This document shows positions 53,023 to 60,494 of a stretch of 64,000 bases of DNA, piece after piece. A program made the translations under genes and the position numbers. The notes beneath the pieces were generated by a model. The model made no database searches and was not told the origin of the DNA. It saw only the letters and a program-made list of their open reading frames with translations. Position 1 is the first letter of the stretch. The number at the start of each line of letters is the position of its first letter. Source of the stretch: Halocatena salina (GTDB lineage: Archaea; Halobacteriota; Halobacteria; Halobacteriales; Haloarculaceae); contig NZ_CP096021.1 in assembly GCF_023115355.1 (NCBI RefSeq), forward strand, positions 310,001 through 374,000, in the 5' to 3' direction.

Positions 53023-53700
53023 ATGGCACACATTCATCTCGGAGAAGGATCGTTCCCGCTGTGGGCACTGATCGTCTGGACTCTGCTCGGCGTCGGGCTG
53101 ATTGGCGCTGTCGTTTATCGGATCCGAAAAGGCGGCATCAAAACACACCAGATCGCGCTCGCTGGAATCGGGACGGCCGCGAGTTTCGCGGTTTTCCAGC
53201 TGAATATCCCCGTGTGGGGCGGCGTCCACATGACCCTCACAGGTCTCGTCGGCATCCTCGCCGGTCCGCTCCTCGGAGCACTCATCGCGCTGGTCGTGAA
53301 CATCTTCTCGGCGGCACTCGGTCACGGTGCTGTCGGTCTGCTCGGCGCGAACACGTTGGTCAACGCCACTGAAGCCATCGTCGCGTATTATGCGTTCAAA
53401 ACGCTGATTCGGATGGACTGGAACAGCTTCCCAGCGAGTGCGAGCGCCGCAACGCTCGGCCTGTCGGCTGGGGCGATCTTGATGGGTGCAATCATCGTCA
53501 TTAGTGGTGTGAACGGGAGCACACTGCCCCGTGGTGACCTGACCATTGCAGTTGCCGGACTCGTTGGGCTCAACCTCGGCGTCGCCGTCATCGAAGGAAT
53601 GCTGACTGGGTTCATCGTCCAGTTCCTCGCGTCGGTTCGTCCCGATCTTGTCGGTCTCGGCGACCACGCTAGGGAGGAGTCTGCGGGGGTGATGCTCTGA
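53023..53700 (+). CDS. cbiM: CbiM/NikM-type S component of a cobalt/nickel ECF importer
   Basis: The 225-residue membrane protein has about six or seven hydrophobic segments. The metal-binding N-terminus reads MAHIHLGEG. Canonical CbiM/NikM begins MHI, with His2 in an ATCUN-like site; here Ala is inserted, and removal of Met would restore His to position 2. Further conserved pieces are PVWGGVHMTLTGLVGILAGP, with GHGAVGLLGANTLVNA (His and Asn near the metal) and the C-terminal VAVIEGMLTGF. It is the first gene of a four-gene unit (cbiM, small subunit, cbiQ, cbiO) with overlapping or nearly touching ends. Confidence 0.93.
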   Translation: MAHIHLGEGSFPLWALIVWTLLGVGLIGAVVYRIRKGGIKTHQIALAGIGTAASFAVFQLNIPVWGGVHMTLTGLVGILAGPLLGALIALVVNIFSAALGHGAVGLLGANTLVNATEAIVAYYAFKTLIRMDWNSFPASASAATLGLSAGAILMGAIIVISGVNGSTLPRGDLTIAVAGLVGLNLGVAVIEGMLTGFIVQFLASVRPDLVGLGDHAREESAGVML

Positions 53701-54023
53701 TGCAGCGCTGGAAGCAGTATGGTGGGCTTGTCGGCCTGTTCGCGGGCTGTTTGGCCGCCGGACTGTGGGGCTTCACGTCGACTGGCGGCGCACTCCCGTG
53801 GGCCAAGCGGTCTGCAAAGACGCTCCAACGTGGCGTCCAAGACGGCGGTGGCACACTCATCGACCTCAACCGGGGAATCATCATCGCTGGTCCTATTCGG
53901 AAAGGTGGGATGATGCTCGAATTCCTCGGGGTCGTTGTCCTGCTCGCCGTCATCGGAATCGGACTATATATCTACGTTGATCGCTACAGTGGTCTCGACG
54001 AAGAGGAGAGCGCGGCTCAATAA
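53700..54023 (+). CDS. Small two-helix subunit (CbiN/NikN-like position)
   Basis: This 107-residue membrane protein has helices at about 7-26 (YGGLVGLFAGCLAAGLWGF) and 74-93 (FLGVVVLLAVIGIGLYIYV), with an extracellular loop between and an acidic tail. It has the size, topology and operon slot of CbiN/NikN, the auxiliary subunit needed by many cobalt/nickel ECF systems, but I see no clear CbiN or PDGLE sequence motif. It overlaps the cbiM stop (TGATG) and ends 2 bases before cbiQ. Confidence 0.75.
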   Translation: MQRWKQYGGLVGLFAGCLAAGLWGFTSTGGALPWAKRSAKTLQRGVQDGGGTLIDLNRGIIIAGPIRKGGMMLEFLGVVVLLAVIGIGLYIYVDRYSGLDEEESAAQ

Positions 54024-54025
54024 TC

Positions 54026-54838
54026 GTGACGACACTCTCAAACCACGTTCCCGACCCACGGCTCATCACGGCGTTTGCCGAGCGTCGCGACGGACCACTG
54101 CATCGCATCAACCCATGGACAAAAGTCGGAATCGTTGGCGCACTCGTCCTCGCGGTTACGGTGTTCGACCGGCTCGTCCTGCTGTCCGGACTGTACGGGG
54201 CAGTCCTCCTCGTTTATGGCCTCGCGGGCCTCCCGTATGGCCGGCTGGCAGGCTGGTACGCCTTTCCGATGTTGTTTATCGTCTCCGTCGCTGGTCCGCT
54301 TGCCTTTCTCGAACCGGGGGTGCCGATCGGTGGTGCGCTCTCGACGCCTCTCGGTGCGCTCTCGATCACGTGGGGTGGCGTAGTCTTGTTCGCAGAGCTC
54401 AGCTTCCGGTCGCTGACGGTCGTCACGTTCGCGCTGACGGCGTCGATGACGACGACGTACACTGATGTCGCCTACATACTCGGTCGATTGCTCCCCCGAC
54501 CGATCGATCAGATCGCACTGCTCACGTATCGGTTCACGTTCGTCATAATCGAGACGTTGGAGGACCTGGTGAAGGCTGCGCTCTCCCGGGGGGCGAACTT
54601 CTCGGAGTTCTGGTCGAACAAACGCCTCTACGCCAGGATTCTCGGCATGACGATGTTGTCGGCAATCGAGCAGTCCGAACGGCTCGTCACGTCGATGGAA
54701 GCCCGCGGCTACGACGGTGACATCACGTTGTACGGTGACGTCCCGCGGCCACCCGTCCACGAACTCCTCCTGGTCGTCGGGTCATACGTCGCCATCGTCG
54801 GATACACAGCAGTCACGATGGACGGGGGAGGGCTATGA
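54026..54838 (+). CDS. cbiQ: CbiQ-type transmembrane (T) component
   Basis: The 270-residue scaffold subunit links the S component to the ATPase. It has five or six hydrophobic segments and the two ATPase-coupling helices: SRGANFSEFWSNKRLYARIL and later SERLVTSMEARGYDGD, the A-R-G motif (MEARG) of T components. The start is GTG at 54026, the only one that suits the overlap with the previous gene. The stop overlaps cbiO by 4 bases. Confidence 0.92.
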   Translation: MTTLSNHVPDPRLITAFAERRDGPLHRINPWTKVGIVGALVLAVTVFDRLVLLSGLYGAVLLVYGLAGLPYGRLAGWYAFPMLFIVSVAGPLAFLEPGVPIGGALSTPLGALSITWGGVVLFAELSFRSLTVVTFALTASMTTTYTDVAYILGRLLPRPIDQIALLTYRFTFVIIETLEDLVKAALSRGANFSEFWSNKRLYARILGMTMLSAIEQSERLVTSMEARGYDGDITLYGDVPRPPVHELLLVVGSYVAIVGYTAVTMDGGGL

Positions 54839-55713
54839 GCCAAGACGAATCACCGCTCGTTTATCTCCAGTGTGGCGCCCACACCTACCCGGACGGGACC
54901 GTCGGGATGCACGACATCGAGTTCAGCGTCTATCCCGACGAGGTCATAGCACTGGTCGGCGGCAACGGCGCTGGCAAATCGACACTGCTTGAACATCTGA
55001 ACGCGACGCTCGTTCCTGACGATGGCGAACTGGTCGTCGATGGAACGCCGATCACCGAGGAGAACAAAGCTCACGCGCGAAAGGAAGTCGGATTCGTCTT
55101 CCAGGATGCCGACACACAGCTGGTTGCCCCCACGGTGTTGGACGACGTGATGTTCGGTCTCCAGAACTACGGCGTTCCCGGTGACGAAGCGAAAGGACGT
55201 GCCAGGGAGGCGCTCACGACCGTCGACGCGAGTCACCTCGAAGATCGGATCCCGCACTACCTGAGCGGCGGCGAAAAACGGCTCGTCGGTCTCGCTGGTG
55301 TACTCGTGCTCGAACCGCGGGTGGTCGTCCTCGACGAGCCGCTCGCCGGTCTCGATCCCGAGCGGTCGCGACTGGTCGCAGAGCGCATCCACCAGATCCA
55401 CGAGGACGGTATCAGCGTCGTCCTTTCGACACACGACCTCGAATTCGCCGCTGAGGTCGCTGATCGGGTCTGCGTGATGGCTGACGGCAATATCATCGGG
55501 AGGGGAACGCCGAGTGAAGTGTTCTACGACGACGTGCTGTTGGACGAAGCAAATCTGCATCCACCGAGTTCGGTTCGCGTGGCCCGCGATGTGGGATTGG
55601 ATGCGACCGTACAGCCAGTGACAGAAGATGATCTCGTGGCACTTCTCACGGACATAGCCGTCGATTCGGAAACGATTCAGACCCGCTCACTCGATGGCAG
55701 CGGTCACGACTGA
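54835..55713 (+). CDS. cbiO: CbiO-type ATPase of the cobalt/nickel ECF importer
   Basis: The 292-residue ATPase has its Walker A in LVGGNGAGKSTLLEHL (41-56), the Q-loop in VGFVFQDADTQLVAPTV, the signature LSGGEKRLVGLAGVL, Walker B VVVLDEPLAGLDP and the switch VLSTHDLEFAAEVAD. A C-terminal extension of about 50 residues (VRVARDVGLDATVQPVTEDD) follows the core. It powers uptake of cobalt or nickel together with the three genes before it. The last 20 bases overlap the start of a decayed DUF1405 gene. Confidence 0.94.
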   Translation: MSQDESPLVYLQCGAHTYPDGTVGMHDIEFSVYPDEVIALVGGNGAGKSTLLEHLNATLVPDDGELVVDGTPITEENKAHARKEVGFVFQDADTQLVAPTVLDDVMFGLQNYGVPGDEAKGRAREALTTVDASHLEDRIPHYLSGGEKRLVGLAGVLVLEPRVVVLDEPLAGLDPERSRLVAERIHQIHEDGISVVLSTHDLEFAAEVADRVCVMADGNIIGRGTPSEVFYDDVLLDEANLHPPSSVRVARDVGLDATVQPVTEDDLVALLTDIAVDSETIQTRSLDGSGHD

Positions 55714-55870
55714 CAACGCTCCTTGGTACCTCGCATTACTTCCTCGGCAACTCGAGACAGTTAACCGACAGTACGCCTGAGTGATCGTTGCGATCAATCT
55801 CGCGGGAACAACGTTCGGCTTCTGGTACTACCTACATCCCGCAGTTCAGGTTCGAACCCGTTGTGGCGGT
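55694..55870 (+). pseudogene. 5' fragment of a DUF1405 membrane protein gene
   Basis: From an ATG inside the end of cbiO, the plus strand reads MAAVTTDNAPWYLALLPRQL, then ETVNRQYA, then TGA where the family normally has Trp, then VIVAINLAGTTFGFWYYLHP AVQ. This is the recognisable first helix of DUF1405 proteins. Downstream there is no further match. The nonsense codon and missing remainder show a dead, truncated gene. Confidence 0.6.
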
Positions 55871-55993
55871 GTCTTGAAATTCCTCTTTTGCCGTGACCTG
55901 CAGAACGTATAGGAGAAATCACGTATCGACTGCGCGATTTCGATGCAGTGAGTCGAGTCAAACTGATGCTCCTCGCTGAGCACTAAGGCGTAC

Positions 55994-56425
55994 TCAAGAC
56001 TGGATAGAATGATCGGGGAGATCCTCAGCGAGTGACGTGATCGAGTAGTCCACCGCTCGGACATCGGAAACTGACCGAACGGTGTTAACGAACCCTGATA
56101 TCTCTTCGACACTCCCCTCTAAGACGAATAGTTCTATACAGTACTGCTCTCCGACGTGTGCATGAGTGGTCGCGGAGACGGTGGAATCGTTCTCATGTCG
56201 TATGCCTCTGAGACGCTGTTGAACCGTGAGTTGACAGTATTCGAAAATAACTATCACTGTGCATATGTGTAACTGACCGTCAATCTCTCGCCGCTGAAAC
56301 TCCTCGAGGAGCGTTCGTGTACCTTCGCGTACGACCTCACTACGGCCGCTATACCCATGTTCGTCAGCAAAGGAATCGATACGAGCCAGCAACGCTTCGG
56401 ACATCGAGATGCTAGCGATAGTCAT
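55994..56425 (-). CDS. nikR: NikR-type nickel-responsive repressor (second)
   Basis: The 143-residue protein has the same plan as the first NikR: ribbon-helix-helix (ASISMSEALLARIDSFADEH, GYSGRSEVVREGTRTLL) and ACT-like domain. The nickel ligands are complete: the His in IRHENDS, then 11 residues later the HxH in THAHVGEQYC, and its Cys. It is divergent from the CobW-like operon, with 97 bases between the starts. ATACTAAT at 56426-56433 and ATTAGTAT at 56487-56494 form inverted halves in this gap. It probably regulates itself and the downstream GTPase/NikABC genes. Confidence 0.92.
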   Translation of the reverse strand: MTIASISMSEALLARIDSFADEHGYSGRSEVVREGTRTLLEEFQRREIDGQLHICTVIVIFEYCQLTVQQRLRGIRHENDSTVSATTHAHVGEQYCIELFVLEGSVEEISGFVNTVRSVSDVRAVDYSITSLAEDLPDHSIQS

Positions 56426-56522
56426 ATACTAATATAGGCCCCTAAGTTAATATCTTTTGTTATGCTGTATCCCACAGAACATAATAATTAGTATTTTAGT
56501 GGGGCAGATTCATAAACCGAGT
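56426..56522. promoter_or_regulatory. Divergent promoter region between NikR and the CobW-like operon
   Basis: An AT-rich 97-base gap with inverted halves ATACTAAT (56426-56433) and ATTAGTAT (56487-56494), and TTAGTATTTTAG close to the CobW side. The halves lie next to the starts of the two transcripts and could let one NikR dimer pair control both. Confidence 0.45.
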
Positions 56523-57740
56523 ATGGTGTCGAACAACACCCCGATTCCAGTAACGATTTTGAGCGGAAGCCTCGGTGCCGGCAAGACGACGACGCTCAAC
56601 AACGTCCTCAACAGTGAGCGAGAACTGAACGCCGCTGTCGTCATCAACGACATGGGTGAAGTGAACATCGACGCCGACCTCGTTGAGCGTGAGTCAGAGC
56701 TCTCTCAGAGCGACGAGGAGATCATCGAACTGTCGAACGGGTGCATTTGCTGTCGGCTTCGTGGAGACATGCTAGACGAGGTCGGTCGGCTGGCCAAAGA
56801 GCGTGACTTCGAGTATCTACTCGTCGAATCATCTGGAATCAGCGAACCGATTCCGGTCGCACAGACGTTCGCTCGTGGATTCGAAGACGCGGAGTTCGAC
56901 CCCACTGGCGTCTACGAGCTCGACACGATGGTCAGCGTCGTCGACGCGCACAGCTTCTGGCAGGGATTCGATTCGGGACAGGCACTCACGGACGACTCCA
57001 TCGATCCCCAAGGCAATCGCGTCCCGGAAGAAGCACTCATGGACCAGATCGAGTTCTGCGACGTCCTCCTGTTGAACAAATGCGATCTTGTTCCTGAAGA
57101 AGAACTGGAGGAGATGGAAGCGGTACTGCAAGCACTCCAACCCCGAGCGCAGATCATTCGAACCGAACACGGCGCGGTTGATGCCGCGGAGATTCTGAAT
57201 ACGGGACGATTCGACTTCGAGCGGGCCAGCCAATCCGCTGGATGGAAGCGCGAGCTACAGGACGGTCACCATCATGAGGCCGCTGCCGAGGAACACGGGG
57301 TTACGTCGTTCGTGTTCGACGCCGACCGACCGTTCCATCCCGACCGAATCGCGCGTCTGTTCGCCGATCTCCCGGAGGGTATCGTTCGAGCCAAGGGATT
57401 CTTCTGGTCGGCCGGTCGTGAGGACATCGCAATGGGTCTCGACAAGGCAGGACAGTCCGTTCGAGCCGGGCCGAGCGGAACCTGGATTGCTACCCTCCCC
57501 GAGGCCGAGCAACAGCGCTATTTCGCGATCCGTCCCGGCATCAAAGACGACTGGGACGAGCACTGGGGTGATCGCGGTATCGAACTCGTGTTCATCGGCC
57601 GTGAATTCGATGAGGAGTCATTGATCCGACGACTGAACGACTGTCTCCTCTCGGATGCGGAGATGGATGAGGACTGGAGAACGTATCCGGATCCGTTCGG
57701 TTCCGATGAACAGCGCGAACTGGCGCTGGCCAACAACTGA
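56523..57740 (+). CDS. COG0523 (CobW-like) metal GTPase, first copy
   Basis: The 405-residue G3E-family GTPase has Walker A ILSGSLGAGKTTTLN (12-26), the metal motif Cys74-Ile-Cys76-Cys77 in SNGCICCRLRG, the guanine motif LLNKCDLV, and a CobW C-terminal domain with FDADRPFHPDRIARLF. A His-rich loop (DGHHHEAAAEEHG) lies between the domains. COG0523 proteins deliver zinc, cobalt or other metals to apo-enzymes. Being next to nickel repressors and importers, this one probably handles nickel or cobalt. The ATG at 56523 is the family-like start; the upstream 22 codons overlap the promoter. It overlaps the second copy (TGATG). Confidence 0.92.
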   Translation: MVSNNTPIPVTILSGSLGAGKTTTLNNVLNSERELNAAVVINDMGEVNIDADLVERESELSQSDEEIIELSNGCICCRLRGDMLDEVGRLAKERDFEYLLVESSGISEPIPVAQTFARGFEDAEFDPTGVYELDTMVSVVDAHSFWQGFDSGQALTDDSIDPQGNRVPEEALMDQIEFCDVLLLNKCDLVPEEELEEMEAVLQALQPRAQIIRTEHGAVDAAEILNTGRFDFERASQSAGWKRELQDGHHHEAAAEEHGVTSFVFDADRPFHPDRIARLFADLPEGIVRAKGFFWSAGREDIAMGLDKAGQSVRAGPSGTWIATLPEAEQQRYFAIRPGIKDDWDEHWGDRGIELVFIGREFDEESLIRRLNDCLLSDAEMDEDWRTYPDPFGSDEQRELALANN

Positions 57741-58984
57741 TGAGCATCGACGATCAACCCCCCGTCACGATCCTGAGTGGCGGGCTCGGGGCCGGAAAGA
57801 CGACACTACTCAACCACCTCCTCACCGTCGGCAGTGAACAGTACGACATCGCCGTCCTCGTCAACGACGTCGGTGAGGTGAACGTCGACGCCGATCTCAT
57901 CGAGAACGGCTCCGAACTCTCGATTGACGATGGAGGCGTCACCGAACTCTCTAACGGGTGTATTTGCTGTGGCCTTCAAAACGAACTTGATCAAGAGTTG
58001 AAACGTCTCGCTCTCGATGAGGAGTTCGATTACCTGGTCATCGAAACCTCAGGTATCAGCGATCCAGTTCCGATCGCACAACGGTTCGTCTCACCAGCGC
58101 GTGCTTCCGCGCTGTACGAACTCGATACGACCGTCACCGTGGTCGATGCCCACCAGTTTCACCAAACGTTCGTCCTCGGCAACCCACTTAATCCGACTGA
58201 CGACGCTCGACCACTCTCAGATTTGCTCGCCGAGCAAGTCGAGTTCTGCGATGTTCTCGTTCTCAACAAATGCGATCTCGTCTCTGAGAAGGAGTGCGAG
58301 GAGGTAGAACACGTCGTCCGAACATTCCACCCTGGAGTAGACATCGTCCAAACGACTGAAAGCGCCATCGAACCGGATCGAGTCCTCGGGACGGGACGAT
58401 TCGATAAGGAGGAGACGAGTAATGCTGCCCGGTGGAAACAGGCAATTTCCACCGGTCACGAGGACGACACAGACGCCGAGACGGAGACACACGACCACGA
58501 TCATCTCCACCCACCCGAGGAGTTCGGTGTCGATTCGTTTGTCTACGAGCGTCATCGACCGTTCCATCCCGAGCGGTTCCATGAGTGGCTCTGCTCGCTC
58601 CCTGACTCCGTCATCCGGGCGAAAGGGCACTTGTGGGTTGCTGGACGCGAGCGCTACGCCCTCAACCTGAGCCAGGCAGGAACACAGACTCACGTCGACG
58701 TCAACGGTCGGTGGGCGGTGACGCTCCCGGCGTTCGAGCGTGAATCCTACCGTGAATCGCGGCCACATCTCCACTGGGACGAGCAGTGGGGTGATCGGGA
58801 AGCAAAACTCGTCTTCATTGGTGCAGAGATGGACGACACCGCCATCATCGACGCTCTCGACGAGTGTCTCCTCTCGGAGACGGAGATCGACGAAAACTGG
58901 GACGTGTTCGCAAATCCGTTCCCGGGAACGATGGAGTGGTCCCACCCCCCGATCGAACAACGCCTCGTGGTAGGTGAACAGTAG
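57740..58984 (+). CDS. COG0523 (CobW-like) metal GTPase, second copy
   Basis: This 414-residue tandem paralogue of the preceding gene has Walker A ILSGGLGAGKTTLLN (11-25), the same CICC motif at Cys74/76/77, guanine motif VLNKCDLV, a longer His/Asp-rich loop (TETHDHDHLHPPEEF) and a CobW C-terminal domain (YERHRPFHPERFHEWL). The two copies may act on different targets or form a heterodimer. Its start overlaps the first copy and its stop overlaps the MoaB-like gene, so all three are translated as a unit. Confidence 0.92.
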   Translation: MSIDDQPPVTILSGGLGAGKTTLLNHLLTVGSEQYDIAVLVNDVGEVNVDADLIENGSELSIDDGGVTELSNGCICCGLQNELDQELKRLALDEEFDYLVIETSGISDPVPIAQRFVSPARASALYELDTTVTVVDAHQFHQTFVLGNPLNPTDDARPLSDLLAEQVEFCDVLVLNKCDLVSEKECEEVEHVVRTFHPGVDIVQTTESAIEPDRVLGTGRFDKEETSNAARWKQAISTGHEDDTDAETETHDHDHLHPPEEFGVDSFVYERHRPFHPERFHEWLCSLPDSVIRAKGHLWVAGRERYALNLSQAGTQTHVDVNGRWAVTLPAFERESYRESRPHLHWDEQWGDREAKLVFIGAEMDDTAIIDALDECLLSETEIDENWDVFANPFPGTMEWSHPPIEQRLVVGEQ

Positions 58985-59568
58985 TGAGCGGAAGCGACCA
59001 CGAACTCTCCGCGATCGAAGATCGGCGGACGACCGACACCGACGGGCACGACTGTATCGACCCGATCGGCGTGGCCATCGTGACCGTGTCTTCGTCTCGC
59101 AGTGAAACCGGCGAGAAGCCATCGCTCGATTCCAGCGGCGATACCATCGCGAATGTCCTAGAAAGCGCAGGACATGTCGTCACACATCGTCGAATGGTTT
59201 CGGACGACTACGTTCAGATAAAGTCGACTGTGAGCGAGTGCCTAGATCAACCGGATGTCGATGTCGTTGTGACAACAGGTGGAACAGGCGTCACTGTTGA
59301 CGACATTACTCCAGATGCAGTCGAGAATCTCTTCGACCGCGAACTGCCGGGCTTTGGAGAAGCGTTCCGGTGGCTCTCGTGGGAAGAGGTTCGGACGCGT
59401 ATCGTCTCAACCCGTGCGACCGCAGGTATCGCCCGTGATGTTCCAGTGTTCGTGCTACCCGGAAGTGAGAATGCCGTCCGGCTCGCCACAGTAGAGATTA
59501 TCTCCGAAGAAGCTCCGCATCTCGCTGGACTTGCAACCCGACACATGGCTAGTGAGTGCGATGAGTGA
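58984..59568 (+). CDS. MoaB/MogA-type molybdopterin adenylyltransferase-like protein
   Basis: The 194-residue protein has the MoCF-binding fold: GVAIVTVSSSRSE near residue 30, DVVVTTGGTGVTVDDITPDA (about 96-115) with the pterin-binding TGGTG motif, LPGFGEAFRW (normally ELPGFGE.FR) and VFVLPGSENAV. The family adenylates molybdopterin before metal insertion. The first 25 residues are acidic and non-conserved. It begins with GTG on the last base of the CobW stop. Why it is in a nickel/cobalt unit is unclear: it may be a second paralogue serving metal insertion in general. A housekeeping MoaB would be expected elsewhere. Confidence 0.85.
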   Translation: MSGSDHELSAIEDRRTTDTDGHDCIDPIGVAIVTVSSSRSETGEKPSLDSSGDTIANVLESAGHVVTHRRMVSDDYVQIKSTVSECLDQPDVDVVVTTGGTGVTVDDITPDAVENLFDRELPGFGEAFRWLSWEEVRTRIVSTRATAGIARDVPVFVLPGSENAVRLATVEIISEEAPHLAGLATRHMASECDE

Positions 59569-59580
59569 GAACACGACCCG

Positions 59581-60286
59581 GTGCTCGGATTCGTATGGCG
59601 GGTGGATCACGTGACCCTGTACGGAATCGGGCTCGGATCGGGTGCAGTCGGCCTGCTCACGGTTCGTGGTCGTAAACAACTCGGAGTGACTGACATCGTC
59701 TACTCACCGGGGCGGCGCTCACAGGGCGTCGCAGTGGAGTACATCCCCGAATCGAAAGTAGAGGATTTCGAATTCCCGATGAGGAGTGCCCCCGAGGAAC
59801 TACGAGTGGCGTGGAAAACAGCGGCTTCCGAGGCCGCGCCGCGGGCACGGGATGGTGATACTGCGTTCGTCACACTCGGTGATCTGTACATCTACTCGAC
59901 GTTCGGTCGTCTCCGGCGGACACTGCAGGTGGATCACTCTGACGTTGATATCGAGGCGGTTCCAGCCCGTCATCGGTTGACTGTGGGAAGGCCCAACGTG
60001 TTTAAATTTGAAACCACCAATATATCAAATGAGCTTGTTCTACTACAACCCGAATTGTTTTATGTGTCACGGAAGTCGTACGGAGTGATGGCCCACCTAT
60101 CGATCCCATACGAAGAAGAGGCCGATCAGGCCGTTGTCCTCCACCGAATACCTGATCGTATCGAAGCCACCCAGGAAAAGCTTGACTACAAACGATGTGA
60201 CCGAAAACGCCAGATTTCGAGAATTAGAGGCTCCAGTCAATGGCGCTCACAGGCGGATATATCGGGCGCTTTAGGAGACATAGAGT
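59581..60286 (+). pseudogene. Truncated cobalt-factor II C20-methyltransferase (cbiL-like)
   Basis: The first 125 residues match CbiL/CobI: VTLYGIGLGSGAVGLLTVRG (normally GxGPGDxxLLTV), GVTDIVYSPGRRSQGVAVEY, and GDLYIYSTFGRLRRTL with VDIEAVP (normally GDPxxYSTFG...EVVPG). Key glycines are changed (GPG to GSG, GDP to GDL). After about 59965 the resemblance stops, although the frame stays open to 60339 with unfamiliar sequence (YGVMAHLSIPYEEEADQAVV). It is probably a broken cobalamin gene left in the operon. Start codon GTG; 12 bases after the MoaB-like gene. Confidence 0.65.
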
Positions 60287-60494
60287 ATGAGCAACAACGA
60301 TCCGTCGGCCGTAACACTCAGCGGTGTCAGTATCGATGAGGCGGCGACGACCGCTGGGTTTTCTCGCGACGGCCAAAGCCGGTCAGGAACTGTTCGAGAC
60401 AGCAGTGGGTGAACTACAAGGGCTCACCGAGTGGTTGCAGGACCAAACCGCACGTTCGAACGACCGACAGAGCGACGAAGAACGCGAGCGCTAA
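60287..60494 (+). pseudogene. Small gene with a frameshift, coupled to the nikA-like gene
   Basis: After a good ribosome site (TTAGGAGACATAGAG) the ATG frame reads MSNNDPSAVTLSGVSIDEAA TT. The other frame continues naturally from GFLATAKAGQELFETAVGEL to QGLTEWLQDQTARSNDRQSD and stops at TAATG, overlapping the next gene. The total length is 208 bases, one more than a multiple of three, so a single extra base near 60340-60360 would explain the break. The product would be about 68 acidic residues, no family known. A programmed shift or a sequencing error are alternatives. Confidence 0.55.

Noticed and set aside
52786-53667. 293-residue minus-strand open frame
   Set aside because: Covers cbiM in antisense; cbiM has the conserved metal site and membrane segments.
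55845-55865. GGTTCGAACCC, like a tRNA T-loop
   Set aside because: No matching 5-bp T stem, acceptor stem or anticodon arm can be folded around it on either strand.
58217-59122. 301-residue minus-strand open frame
   Set aside because: Antisense to the second COG0523 gene and the MoaB-like gene; arginine-rich shadow composition.
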